This document shows, in pieces, positions 34,277-42,536 of a DNA stretch of 64,000 nucleotides (its first letter is position 1; every line of letters starts with the position of its first letter). Source of the stretch: JABMRW01 sp964396965 (GTDB lineage: Bacteria; Chloroflexota; Dehalococcoidia; Dehalococcoidales; BS750m-G39); NCBI GenBank assembly GCA_964396965.1, contig CAYNGD010000006.1:26768-90767 (forward strand), in the 5' to 3' direction. The translations under genes were made by a program, and so were the position numbers. The notes beneath the pieces were generated by a model that did no database searches, was not told the DNA's origin, and worked only from the letters and a program-made list of their open reading frames with translations.

Positions 34277-34394
34277 AGTAAATGGGTTAGCGGGCGCAGG
34301 TTAGCGGGGGAAAATCAGTTTGGTTTGCCTTGATTTCCACGGGGGCCGGGACTAAAGCCCCGGCGATTGATTACCGTTAGACGAGCTTTAAAGG

Positions 34395-34694
34395 TTAGAG
34401 AATCTCCAGGGTAGCCCTGGTGCCGGCTTTGGCCGCTTTCACCCTTATCAGGGTGCGCATGGCCTGGGCGACACGGCCCTGACGGCCAATAATTCTCCCC
34501 TTATCCTCCTCGGCGACCTGTAGCTTGAGTATGATGCCCTGCTCATCGGTTTCCTCGGTGACGGTAACCTCATCGGGTACGTTCACGATGGATTTGGCGA
34601 TGAATTCGACTAGTTCCTTCATACCTTTTACTTCTTTCGGGCTTTCTTGTGTCTCCGGGGCCTCCTGTTCTTCCGGGTTTTCTTGGTCTTTCAT
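34395..34694 (-). CDS. khpA: KH-domain RNA-binding protein KhpA
   Basis: A 99-residue protein. A Pro/Glu-rich N-terminal stretch of about 22 residues precedes a single KH domain with the RNA-binding GRIIGRQG loop (near 66-73). KhpA with KhpB binds many transcripts and affects cell size in Gram-positives. Its ATG overlaps the rpsP stop (ATGA), so it is translationally coupled, as is usual for rpsP-khpA. Confidence 0.9.
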   Translation of the reverse strand: MKDQENPEEQEAPETQESPKEVKGMKELVEFIAKSIVNVPDEVTVTEETDEQGIILKLQVAEEDKGRIIGRQGRVAQAMRTLIRVKAAKAGTRATLEIL

Positions 34695-35254
34695 GATGGC
34701 TCCTCGCTTGTTTCGGTGCTTGGTTCGGCTGGTTCCTCGCTAGTCGCGGGTTCTTCTATGGTGGCTGTTTTCGGGTCCTCCTTGCTTGCTTTAGGTTTTG
34801 CAGTGGTGCTGGCTTCCGGTTTTTCAGCCAGACCAGCCTCTGGTTCCTTGATTGCAGCTTCTGGTTCCTTGGCAGCTTTGGCCTCTTCCTTGACTGCCTT
34901 GGGTGCTTCGGCGACTTCAGCCTTGGCTTCTGCCGGAGCAGCCGCCTTGGCCCTCTTCTTCTTGCCGACCTTGGGGGCGCTGGCCTTCATTCTCTCTTTC
35001 CTTGAGGCGGGCTCTTCGATAATGCCGGCCTTGGCCAGCAACCGGGCGGCGGTATCGGTTGGCTGGGCGCCCGATTTAAGCCAACTCTGCGCTTTTTCCT
35101 GGTCGATAACTATTGTTTCGGGGTCGGTAAGGGGGTTGTAGTGACCAATAGCGGCGATGAAGGCTCCATCACGAGGGGCTCTGGAATCAGCTACCACGAT
35201 ACGGTAACTCGGGGTCTTTTTGGCTCCAATGCGGCGTAGTCTGATTTTTACCAA
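34691..35254 (-). CDS. rpsP: Ribosomal protein S16 with a long low-complexity C-terminal extension
   Basis: The first ~85 residues are a normal S16 (VKIRLRRIGAKKTPSYRIVVADSRAPRDG, IGHYNPL, WLKSGAQPTDTA). After about residue 90 comes a ~95-residue tail made almost only of Ala, Lys, Glu, Pro, Ser and Thr, first basic (GKKKRAK) and then acidic. The start is TTG at 35254; the in-frame ATG at 35308 lies on the promoter's -35 and adds 18 atypical residues. The frame stays open to the khpA overlap, so the tail is coding. Its role is unknown. Confidence 0.9.
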   Translation of the reverse strand: MVKIRLRRIGAKKTPSYRIVVADSRAPRDGAFIAAIGHYNPLTDPETIVIDQEKAQSWLKSGAQPTDTAARLLAKAGIIEEPASRKERMKASAPKVGKKKRAKAAAPAEAKAEVAEAPKAVKEEAKAAKEPEAAIKEPEAGLAEKPEASTTAKPKASKEDPKTATIEEPATSEEPAEPSTETSEEPS

Positions 35255-35279
35255 TTTATTTCCTTTTTCTCCACAGGGT

Positions 35280-35308
35280 ATTATGCGGTATAACGGCTTG
35301 CTTGTCAA
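35280..35308 (-). promoter_or_regulatory. rpsP-khpA promoter
   Basis: On the minus strand TTGACA (35303-35308), 17-base spacer, CATAAT (35280-35285). The expected transcript start near 35273 leaves a leader of about 19 bases before the TTG start of rpsP. Confidence 0.7.
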
Positions 35309-35319
35309 TGGCTGGGTTT

Positions 35320-35739
35320 TTATGCTCGTCTCAACGCCCGGGTGATAAAGAATCCGGGCAGGCCGACAATCACCACTGTGGCCAATGTAAAAAGAGCGTC
35401 AACCCACCAGGACGGGTTTCTGGTTAAAGTTATGAATATGGCAGCCGCCACAATCACTCCCAGAGCGGCAACATAGTAAACCGAGGTGCCTACCAGCGAC
35501 AATATCCTGCCCGCCGAAAATTTACCGCGTATCAGTAACAGTATGAACCCGGCGATGAGAACCAGAATTCCAAGCATCGGGGCAAATAGGGCCACCGAAC
35601 TGGCACTCTGCCCGATATCGGAGGCGGTGCCATGAAAGTAGGCTAGAGCAAAGCCAAAACTATATCGAAATCCCATAAGGAGCAGCATGAACCCCGCCCC
35701 AAGCGCATAGAGCAGGACCCAGAGCCACGTAAGCCGCAT
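35320..35739 (-). CDS. Four-helix membrane protein of unknown function
   Basis: A 139-residue protein with four predicted membrane helices, near 4-22, 45-65, 78-100 and 108-130, joined by short loops; it ends with RALRRA. ATG at 35739 is preceded by GGGAGGTG at good spacing; a GTG three codons earlier is part of that site. No enzymatic motif is seen. It stands alone, upstream of the rpsP promoter on the same strand. Confidence 0.6.
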   Translation of the reverse strand: MRLTWLWVLLYALGAGFMLLLMGFRYSFGFALAYFHGTASDIGQSASSVALFAPMLGILVLIAGFILLLIRGKFSAGRILSLVGTSVYYVAALGVIVAAAIFITLTRNPSWWVDALFTLATVVIVGLPGFFITRALRRA

Positions 35740-35817
35740 CCTTGGCACCTCCCACTGTGTTAAGCTGCCCCAATATAAGTGATTAATTACAGTGTGTCAA
35801 TAGCTTGAATAGGGCTG

Positions 35818-36002
35818 TTTAAGAGGACGTTTTATTTCCCACCCTGACCCGCCCTTCGGAGGGTTTGCTTCCCATCCTTGAATTTTTGGGGTTAGGGGAA
35901 AAGGGAGGTTAATTCTCTCCTCTGGGGGTGGGGTGAGAAAGTGTTAGAAGCGGAGCTTACATGGGTGGGTGGGTATGGGAAGAAAAACTGACTTTAAAAG
36001 GG
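35818..36002. repeat. Dispersed inverted-end repeat, copy 4
   Basis: Left end TTTCCCACCCTGACCCGCCC (35834-35853), preceded by GTTTAAGAGGACGTTTTA; right end GGGTGGGTATGGGAAGAAAA followed by CTGACTTTAAAAG. The outer flanks are themselves inverted repeats (TTTAAGnGnACGTTTT and AAAACTGACTTTAAA). It fills most of the 300-base gap before nfi. Confidence 0.75.
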
Positions 36003-36021
36003 GGTGGGGTTGACCTGACTA

Positions 36022-36030
36022 TGGTATAAT
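36022..36030 (+). promoter_or_regulatory. Extended -10 element directly before nfi
   Basis: TGGTATAAT, an extended -10 (TATAAT at 36025-36030), only six bases before the nfi ATG. Transcription would begin at the start codon, giving a leaderless nfi-prfB mRNA. No -35 at the right distance. Confidence 0.5.
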
Positions 36031-36036
36031 CGGGTT

Positions 36037-36756
36037 ATGAAGGTAAAAAACCTGCACAGCTGGCAGGTCAGCACCGCCCAGGCCTTTGATATACAGCTGA
36101 GGCTGGCATCACAGGTATCCAGGACTAACGAACTGACTAACCCCCGCTATATCGCCGGGGTGGATATATCGGTTGACCGGATTCGGGGGGTGGCCCGGGG
36201 GGCGGTGGTGGTCCTGAGCTACCCCGAACTCAGGCTGGTGGAGAGCCAGGTGGTGAGCGGGGAGGTCGATTTCCCCTATGTCCCCGGCCTGCTCTCCTTC
36301 CGGGAGGCGCCGCTGACCCTGGCCGCCTTCGAGCGGCTGGAGACTGCCCCCGACCTTGTCCTCTTCGACGGGCAGGGCATCGCCCACCCCAGGCGGCTGG
36401 GGCTGGCGGCGCACCTGGGGCTTTTTCTGGACAGGCCCTCTATTGGCTGCGCCAAGTCGCGGCTGTGCGGCTCTCACAATACGCTGGGTCTGGAGCCGGG
36501 CAGCTATGCCGAGCTAGTGGATGGGGGGGAGGTTATTGGCGCCGTTCTCCGGACGAAAGCGGGGACAAAACCGGTCTATGTTTCAATCGGTCATAAGATT
36601 GATTTGAAAAGCGCCATCGACTGGGTGATGCAGTGCTGCCGGGGCTACCGCCTGCCCGAGCCTACCCGGCTGGCCCACCTGGCGGCGGGGGGAAAGCTGG
36701 AGAGCAGAGAAGCCCCGGTTACGGCGGCAGACTATCAAGGGAGGCTTTTTGAATAG
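36037..36756 (+). CDS. nfi: Endonuclease V
   Basis: A 239-residue enzyme that cuts DNA 3' to deaminated bases such as hypoxanthine. Family segments seen: YIAGVDISV (metal Asp), FPYVPGLLSFREAP, LVLFDGQGIAHPRRLGLAAHLGL (metal Asp), IGCAKSRLCG and VYVSIGHKIDLKSAIDWV. The length is normal. It is followed directly by prfB: its stop codon abuts the prfB ATG, and the prfB ribosome site GGGAGG (36739-36744) lies within it. Confidence 0.92.
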   Translation: MKVKNLHSWQVSTAQAFDIQLRLASQVSRTNELTNPRYIAGVDISVDRIRGVARGAVVVLSYPELRLVESQVVSGEVDFPYVPGLLSFREAPLTLAAFERLETAPDLVLFDGQGIAHPRRLGLAAHLGLFLDRPSIGCAKSRLCGSHNTLGLEPGSYAELVDGGEVIGAVLRTKAGTKPVYVSIGHKIDLKSAIDWVMQCCRGYRLPEPTRLAHLAAGGKLESREAPVTAADYQGRLFE

Positions 36757-37849
36757 ATGCAGGAGCTGAGGGATAAGCTGAAGGACTTGCGGTCCAGAGT
36801 CTCTATAGCCATGGTGCATCTTTGACGTAGCCGGCAGAGAAAAGGAAATCGCCCGTCTGGAGAAGCAGTCGGCTGATCCCGATTTCTGGCAGGAGCCGGA
36901 AAGGGCGCAGGGGGTAATGCGACAGCTTGCCGAGCAGAAGAGGGTGGTTGAGCGCTGGCGGGTGATGGAGGAGAGGACGTCTGAAGTTGCCGAGCTGGTT
37001 TCTTTAGGGGACGAGTCATTACGGGCGGATATTGAGGCCGAGGTGGAGAGATTAGCTTCCCGCCTCGATAAAATGGAGCTTGAGGTGGCCTTCGGTGGTG
37101 ATTACGACGCCAGGAACGCCATCCTGTCGATACACGCCGGGGCGGGGGGGACCGAGTCGCAGGACTGGGCGCAGATGCTGGTGAGGATGTACCTGCGCTG
37201 GGCGGAACGGCGCCACTATCAGGCCGAGGTGCTCGACCTTTCTCCGGGGGAGGAGGCGGGGGTAAAGAGCGTGGTCATCGGGGTTAAAGGCGATTACGCC
37301 AATGGCTATCTGAAATCGGAGCACGGCGTTCACCGCCTGGTGAGACTTTCCCCGTTTGACGCCGACCACGCCCGGCACACCTCTTTCGCCCTGGTGGAGG
37401 TGATGCCCGAGGCCGAGGCCGGCGTTGACGTAAGGATAGAGCCGGAAGATTTGAAGGTGGAGACCTTCCGTTCCAGCGGGCCGGGGGGACAGCACATGCA
37501 GAAGACGAGCAGCGCGGTGAGGCTCACCCACCTGCCCACCGGCCTGACGGTCTCCTGCCAGAGCGAGCGCTCCCAGCACCAGAACAAGGAAATCGCCCTG
37601 AAGATACTCCGCTCCCGCCTTCTGGAGCTTGAGCTGGAGAAAAGGGCGGAGGAGAGGGCTAAACTGAAGGGGAAGCGCATCGCCGCTGGCTGGGGTAACC
37701 AGATACGGAGCTACGTCCTCCACCCCTACAAGATGGTCAAGGACCACCGAACCGAATACCAGACCAGCGATGCCGATGCCGTCCTCGACGGAGAGCTGGA
37801 CGGCTTTATCAATGCCTATTTGCGGTCAATCATGGGCGAGAAGGAATAA
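36757..37849 (+). CDS. prfB: Peptide chain release factor 2, with programmed +1 frameshift
   Basis: RF2 (363 residues after the shift) releases proteins at UAA and UGA. The first frame runs from ATG 36757 for 22 codons to CTT TGA C (36820-36826); a +1 shift at CTT gives GAC (36824-36826) and continues to 37849. This is the canonical autoregulatory frameshift, in which low RF2 favours shifting. The stimulatory Shine-Dalgarno-like element is weak here (GGTG three bases before CTT instead of AGGGGG). Downstream, the tripeptide SPF (LSPFDADHARHTS) and GGQ (SSGPGGQHMQKT) are intact. The gene is not broken. Confidence 0.95.
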
Positions 37850-37865
37850 AAGAGGGAATTACCCG

Positions 37866-38048
37866 GTTTTTAAAGTACGTATTATTTCCCACCCTCCCAC
37901 CCTCAAAGGCTGCGCCTCTGAAACTTGCTGCCCAGCCCCTCCACCGGGGGAGAGTTAGAGTTTCCCTCCCGCTGGGGTGGGGCAGGTAAGTATAAGAGGG
38001 TGAAACTCTTTTGGGAGGGAGGATATGGGAAGAAAAACTGGGTTATAA
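37866..38048. repeat. Dispersed inverted-end repeat, copy 5
   Basis: Starts TTTTTAAAGTACGTATTA then TTTCCCACCCTCCCACCCTC; ends GGGAGGGAGGATATGGGAAG and AAAAACTGGGTTATAATGGG. The right end brings a TATAAT (38044-38049) 18 bases before the metallopeptidase ATG and may serve as its promoter. Confidence 0.75.
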
Positions 38049-38067
38049 TGGGGGAGGGGAAAGAAGA

Positions 38068-39186
38068 ATGATTAAGAAGATTGGTATATTAGTTCTGGCG
38101 GTCTTGCTGCTCCTGGCCGTATTAAGCCCGGCCCTGGTGCAGGCTCAGAGTGGGCTGACAGTAACCTCAAGCTCGGCGGAGGCCAATTTCCCCCAGCAGC
38201 TCAACTTTAGTCTATCCGCCACCAGCAACGTCAATATCACTGATATTCGCCTATGCTATGCCATTGAGCATATCGGCTTCGCCGATGTTACCAGTGAGGC
38301 CTATGTTGATTTTACCCCCGCCGCCAGCGTTAAGGTGAGCTGGTCACTGGATATGGTCAAGATTGGCGGGCTGCCGCCCGGCTCCGTCGTGGATTACTGG
38401 TGGAAAATAGAGGACGGGAACGGCGACCGTCTGGAGACGGCCCCGGCGCAGGTGCAGTTTGATGACACCCGCTACCAATGGCGCAGCCTCACCGAGGGCA
38501 ACCTGACCCTTTACTGGTACAGTGGTAATGACGCCTTCGCCCAAGAGCTGATGGCGGCCGCCCAGCAGGCTATGGCCAAGCTGGCCAATGACACCGGTGC
38601 CGAGCTGGAGAAACCGGCTAAGCTCTATGTCTACGCCAACTCCAGCGACCTGCAGGGCTCGATGATTTACCCCCAGGAGTGGACGGGCGGTGTGGCCTTT
38701 ACCCGCTACAGCACCATGGCTATCGGCATAGCGCCCAGTGATATCGACTGGGGCAAGAGGGCCATCGCCCACGAGCTGACCCACCTGGTTATCCACCAGA
38801 TAACCCTCAACCCCTATAACGATCTGCCTACCTGGCTGGACGAAGGTCTGGCGGTACGCAGCGAAGGGCCGCTTGAGCCGGCTTTCAGCTCCAGCCTGGC
38901 CAGCGCTATCGCTTCGGGCAGCCTCATCTCGGTGCAGAGCCTGGCCAGCCCCTTCTCTGCTTTTCCCGACCAGGCAGTTCTCTCCTATGCCGAGAGCTAC
39001 AGCCTGGTCGATTTCCTCATCACCAGCTACGGGCAGGCCAAGATGTTCCAGCTCTTGAGCGTTTTCCGGCAGGGCAGCGGCTACGACCAGGCGCTCGAGG
39101 AGGTCTACGGCTTTGATATGGGTGGCCTGAATAGCCTGTGGCAGAAATACGTCACCGATAAATACCAGGCGGCGGTGGGCGCTTGA
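38068..39186 (+). CDS. Secreted metallopeptidase (peptidase MA-like, HEXXH)
   Basis: A 372-residue protein with an N-terminal signal peptide (basic MIKK, hydrophobic core 5-24, likely cleavage after VQAQ). An N-terminal beta-rich domain (~25-140) is followed by a gluzincin-like catalytic domain with HELTH and, further on, WLDEGLAVRSEG, the usual third-ligand Glu region. It probably acts outside the membrane; the substrate is unknown. ATG at 38068 is preferred over an upstream frame that starts within the repeat. Its stop overlaps the radC TTG start. Confidence 0.82.
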   Translation: MIKKIGILVLAVLLLLAVLSPALVQAQSGLTVTSSSAEANFPQQLNFSLSATSNVNITDIRLCYAIEHIGFADVTSEAYVDFTPAASVKVSWSLDMVKIGGLPPGSVVDYWWKIEDGNGDRLETAPAQVQFDDTRYQWRSLTEGNLTLYWYSGNDAFAQELMAAAQQAMAKLANDTGAELEKPAKLYVYANSSDLQGSMIYPQEWTGGVAFTRYSTMAIGIAPSDIDWGKRAIAHELTHLVIHQITLNPYNDLPTWLDEGLAVRSEGPLEPAFSSSLASAIASGSLISVQSLASPFSAFPDQAVLSYAESYSLVDFLITSYGQAKMFQLLSVFRQGSGYDQALEEVYGFDMGGLNSLWQKYVTDKYQAAVGA

Positions 39187-39881
39187 ATAAAGAGAAGAAA
39201 TCGTTTACCATCCGTGACCTGCCGCTGGCCGAGCGGCCCCGGGAGAGGCTACAGAAGTTCGGTGCCGAGGCTTTATCCGCCCAGGAGATACTGGCGGTAC
39301 TGCTGGGGCGGGGGGTCTCCGGCGAATCGGTGATGGTCACCGCCCAGAGGCTGCTGGCCCGCTTCGGCGGCCTTAAGGGGATTGCCGAGGCCTCGGTAGA
39401 GGAGCTCTCCGGGGTCAGGGGAATCGGCCTGGCCAAGGCGGCCCAGATTAAGGCCGCCTTCGAGCTTTCCGGCCGGCTGGGCGGCTATGCCGATAGTCAG
39501 GACAGGCCGGTGCTGGATACGCCGGAGGCGGTGGCTGGCTTGGTCGGGGGCAGGCTGGGGGGCAAGAAGAAGGAGCATTTCCTGGCGCTGCTGATTGACA
39601 CCAGGAACCAGCTGATAAAGCTGGCCGAAATCTCGGTGGGCAGCCTGGACGCCAGCATCGTCCACCCCAGGGAGGTATATAAGGAGGCGATAGCCGCCAG
39701 CGCTGCCTCGGTAATCTTTGTCCACAACCACCCCTCGGGCGACCCCACTGCCTCGGAAGACGACATAAAGCTGACCAGGGGGCTGGTCGAGGCGGGGGCG
39801 ATTCTGGGCATAGAGGTCCTGGACCACGTCATCATCGGTGACAAAAAATACCTCAGCCTGAAGCGTGAGGGGCTGTTTTAA
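39183..39881 (+). CDS. radC: RadC-family JAB-domain protein
   Basis: A 232-residue protein. The N-terminal helix-hairpin-helix region (LSGVRGIGLAKAAQIKAAFEL) is followed by a JAMM/JAB metal motif: EISVGSLDASIVHPREVYKEAI and HNHPSGDPTASEDD. The family was once linked to repair, but its biochemical role is unsettled. It starts at TTG overlapping the peptidase stop. The length is typical. Confidence 0.9.
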   Translation: MNKEKKSFTIRDLPLAERPRERLQKFGAEALSAQEILAVLLGRGVSGESVMVTAQRLLARFGGLKGIAEASVEELSGVRGIGLAKAAQIKAAFELSGRLGGYADSQDRPVLDTPEAVAGLVGGRLGGKKKEHFLALLIDTRNQLIKLAEISVGSLDASIVHPREVYKEAIAASAASVIFVHNHPSGDPTASEDDIKLTRGLVEAGAILGIEVLDHVIIGDKKYLSLKREGLF

Positions 39882-39896
39882 GCGGAGTCGGTTCTC

Positions 39897-40184
39897 CTAG
39901 CTGGCGCTGGTTTCCCCGGTCTTACCCCAGGCGATGTCAACCAGCTTTAGGGCCATGGTCTTGGCGGCCCTCTCGCCGGCCTCGTTTAAGGAGAAGGTGT
40001 GGATAACATATTCGGCGCCCTTGGCGGAGTGGAAAACGACGGCCCAGTCCTGCGCCCGTTTTATCGCCACCCAACGCCCCGGTGCCGAATCCCCGGGCGG
40101 TGTCTCCCCCGCCTCCCATTCGTAACCATGCCCGGTTTTACCCAGGCCCAGCTCCTGCGGCGTTCTTAGCTGTTCCATGGCCAT
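39897..40184 (-). CDS. Hypothetical 95-residue protein
   Basis: A small soluble protein with no motif I recognise. The middle (GRWVAIKRAQDWAVVFHSAKGAEYVIHTFSL) looks like a beta-sheet, followed by a helix EAGERAAKTMALKLVDIAWG. It converges on radC with 15 bases between and is divergent from the AT-rich region upstream. A coding function is likely from codon bias, but unproven. Confidence 0.5.
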   Translation of the reverse strand: MAMEQLRTPQELGLGKTGHGYEWEAGETPPGDSAPGRWVAIKRAQDWAVVFHSAKGAEYVIHTFSLNEAGERAAKTMALKLVDIAWGKTGETSAS

Positions 40185-40340
40185 ACTACTTTGGTACTAT
40201 TCCAACTACCCACTATTGTACTATTATAATTACGGCGTTTCATTACACTTTTTGGTAATTTTTGTCACGATTTCGTGTAATTTCTTTGCCTGTTTTCGCT
40301 ACAACGTGCTATTATTAGCGGTAGAGGACGGGAGGAAGCG
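40185..40340. promoter_or_regulatory. AT-rich intergenic island with inverted repeats and promoter
   Basis: This 156-base gap is distinctly AT-rich compared with its surroundings. It holds ATTACAC (40242-40248) and GTGTAAT (40275-40281) as inverted repeats, and inside them CACGATTTCGTG (40266-40277). Downstream lie TTGCCT (40286-40291), an 18-base spacer and TATTAT (40310-40315) with TG before it, a plausible promoter for the gene at 40341. The inverted repeats could be an operator. Confidence 0.45.
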
Positions 40341-40742
40341 TTGTATTATTTTGCCTACGGCTCCGACCTGAGCAAGAAGCAGATGAGAGAGCGCTGCCCG
40401 ATGGCCAAGCCGGTGTCCGCGGTCACCCTGCACCACTACCGGCTGGTCTTCAGCGGCTGGTCCCGTAACTGGCGGGGTGGGGTGGCCACCATCCAGCCCT
40501 TCCGGGGGGAGAAGGTGGCGGGGGCTATCTACGAACTCTCTGAGGAGGATATGAGGCGGCTGGACAAGTACGCGGACTGTCCCGCCACCTATAATCGGCT
40601 TAAAATAGGGGTGAACAACGACTTCGGTGAGTTGATAGAGGCGGTGACCTATATCAGAGCCCGGCGCGCCGAAGAGGCGCCGCCTTCCAAGGACTACCTG
40701 GCGGTTATCCAGCAGGGCTACCGGGACTGGGGGATTATCTAG
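40341..40742 (+). CDS. Gamma-glutamylcyclotransferase-fold protein, probably catalytically altered
   Basis: A 133-residue protein with the GGCT/AIG2 fold: YYFAYGSDLSKKQM at the N-terminus, GGVATIQPFRGEKVAGAIYEL and VTYIRARRAEEAPPSKDYLAVIQQG. In active relatives the loop after the LDxxE motif has the catalytic Glu; here it reads LDKYADCPATY, with Ala at position 78, and the usual YGSN is YGSD. The start is TTG with GGGAGG upstream. It is one base from the following lipoprotein gene, so they are cotranscribed. Confidence 0.75.
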   Translation: MYYFAYGSDLSKKQMRERCPMAKPVSAVTLHHYRLVFSGWSRNWRGGVATIQPFRGEKVAGAIYELSEEDMRRLDKYADCPATYNRLKIGVNNDFGELIEAVTYIRARRAEEAPPSKDYLAVIQQGYRDWGII

Positions 40743-40743
40743 G

Positions 40744-42330
40744 ATGAAGAGAGCCTTATATCTGGTTCTGGCGCTGTTGGTATTAAGCAGCCTGCTGGCT
40801 ATCGGCTGCCCGGGCGGCGGGGTGACGCACCCCGCCAGCGGCACCGTCCTTAACCTCTACGGCATTGACCCCTATACCCTGGACCCGGCCGTTTCCAGCG
40901 AGATGACCTCCCACGTCTATCTGATGCAGATATTCAGCGGGCTGCTGCGCCTCGATGACAAGCTGGAGCCAGCGCCGGACATCGCCAAGAGTTGGGATAT
41001 AAGCAATAACGGCCAGACCTATACCTTCCATCTCAGGCAGGACGTCAAGTTCCAGGACGGCAGGCCGGTCACCGCCGCCGACTTCAAGTATTCCTGGGAG
41101 CGGGCCTGCACCCCCCAGACCGGCTCGAGCACAGCGGCCACCTACCTGGGCGATATCGTTGGGGTGTCCGAGGTCCTGGCCGGGCAAGCCACCGAAATCA
41201 GCGGGGTAAAGGTCATTGACAACTACACCCTTCAGGTGACCATAGATGCCCCTAAGTCCTATTTCCTTTCCAAGCTGACCTACCCTACCTCCTTCGTCGT
41301 TGATAAGGCCAACGTGGCGGCGGGCAAGCAGTGGTGGCGCTCTCCCAACGGCACCGGCCCTTTTAAGCTGGCGAAGTGGCAGCAGGGCCAGCAGTTGGTG
41401 CTGGAGAAGAACGAGCTTTACTACGGCGATATGGCCAAGGTGGACCAGGTCGTCTTCAAGCTCTGGAGCGGCATCCCGATGGATATGTACGAGACCGGCG
41501 ATATTGACGTTACCGAAGTCGGCGCCGACTATATCGAGAAGGTCACCGATAAGGCCGGGCCATTTTACCAGGACCTGAGCATCGTCCCCGAGCTGAGCTT
41601 TTATTATATCGGTTTTAATGCCGCCAAGCCACCCTTCGATGACGCCAACATCCGCCGCGCCTTCTCCATGGCTATTGACAAGGAGAAGATAATTTCGCTG
41701 GTCTATAAGGGTACCATGGAGCCGGCCTACGGCATCCTGCCCCCGGGCATGCCCGGCTATAATGAAAATCTGGCCGGTCTGCACTATGACGTAGCCAAGG
41801 CTAAGGAGCTGATTGCCCAGTCTAGCTACGGTGACGTCTCCAAACTGCCGCCCATCACCATCACCACTGTGGGTGAGGGGGGTGCCATTCCCAGCGATTT
41901 GGAGGCGGTTATCTACCAGTGGCAGCAGAACCTGGGGGTGGAGGTAAAGGTGAGGCAGCTGGAGCCGGAGCGGTTCCTCTATCACCTGAACGATGAGGTG
42001 GACGAGATGTTCTATACTGGCTGGGTTGCCGACTACCCTCACCCTCAGGACTTCTTGGACATCCTCTTTCACAGTGGTTCTGAGTCTAACTCCGGTGGCT
42101 ACAGCAACCCCGAGGTGGATGCCCTGCTGGATAAGGCGGGGGTGGAGCCGAACAGCGCTTTAAGCCTGAGGCTTTACCAGCAGGCCGAGCAGATGCTGGT
42201 TAACGATGCTGCCTGTCTCCCGCTGGGCTTCGGGCGGGACTATGTCTTGGTCAAGCCCTACGTTAAAGGCTATAACCTGAACCCCCTCGGTTTTGCCATG
42301 CTCGATACGGTTTCGGTTGAGCCTCATTAG
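40744..42330 (+). CDS. Family 5 (oligopeptide-type) solute-binding lipoprotein
   Basis: A 528-residue extracellular binding protein of an ABC importer. A lipoprotein signal ends in LLAIGC (lipid-modified C22). Family segments: LNLYGIDPYTLDPAVSSEMTSHV, TYTFHLRQDVKFQDGRPVTAADFKYSWER, NPEVDALLDKA and NDAACLPLGFGRDYVL. The ligand may be a peptide, nickel or another solute. No permease or ATPase gene is adjacent, so it is an orphan at this locus. Confidence 0.9.
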   Translation: MKRALYLVLALLVLSSLLAIGCPGGGVTHPASGTVLNLYGIDPYTLDPAVSSEMTSHVYLMQIFSGLLRLDDKLEPAPDIAKSWDISNNGQTYTFHLRQDVKFQDGRPVTAADFKYSWERACTPQTGSSTAATYLGDIVGVSEVLAGQATEISGVKVIDNYTLQVTIDAPKSYFLSKLTYPTSFVVDKANVAAGKQWWRSPNGTGPFKLAKWQQGQQLVLEKNELYYGDMAKVDQVVFKLWSGIPMDMYETGDIDVTEVGADYIEKVTDKAGPFYQDLSIVPELSFYYIGFNAAKPPFDDANIRRAFSMAIDKEKIISLVYKGTMEPAYGILPPGMPGYNENLAGLHYDVAKAKELIAQSSYGDVSKLPPITITTVGEGGAIPSDLEAVIYQWQQNLGVEVKVRQLEPERFLYHLNDEVDEMFYTGWVADYPHPQDFLDILFHSGSESNSGGYSNPEVDALLDKAGVEPNSALSLRLYQQAEQMLVNDAACLPLGFGRDYVLVKPYVKGYNLNPLGFAMLDTVSVEPH

Positions 42331-42359
42331 GTGGGAGGGACAGCTGTGCCTGAATTCGG

Positions 42360-42448
42360 CGGAGGGGGTGGGATTCGAACCCACGGCCCCGGTTTCCCGG
42401 AGCAACGGTTTTCAAGACCGTCACCATAAACCGCTCGGACACCCCTCC
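42360..42448 (-). tRNA. tRNA-Ser (anticodon TGA)
   Basis: Read on the minus strand, the acceptor arm GGAGGGG (42442-42448) pairs with CCCCTCC (42361-42367), with G as discriminator. The anticodon stem-loop ACGGT-CTTGAAA-ACCGT shows TGA; a long variable arm (CTCCGGGAAACCGGGG) marks a class II tRNA, and GGTTCGAATCC is the T loop. The CCA end is not encoded. It lies downstream of serS on the same strand. Confidence 0.95.
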
Positions 42449-42536
42449 GCGGCTTTAGATAGTATAGTTAGTTGGCTTCTGGCCGTCAAACTTTAGTGGT
42501 GGTGAACATGATGGGCGGACTTGACATCTTAGTGAT

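Noticed and set aside
34345..34364. Hairpin after atpC as a rho-independent terminator
   Set aside because: The stem (GCCGGG/CCCGGC) is short and no T-run follows on either strand; it is left as a note only.
36757..36825. Premature stop making prfB a pseudogene
   Set aside because: The stop is the TGA of CTTTGAC, the standard RF2 programmed +1 frameshift, and the remaining frame is intact.
40783..42072. 429-codon open frame antisense to the solute-binding protein gene
   Set aside because: Composition artefact of a high-GC gene; the plus-strand lipoprotein has a signal peptide and family motifs.
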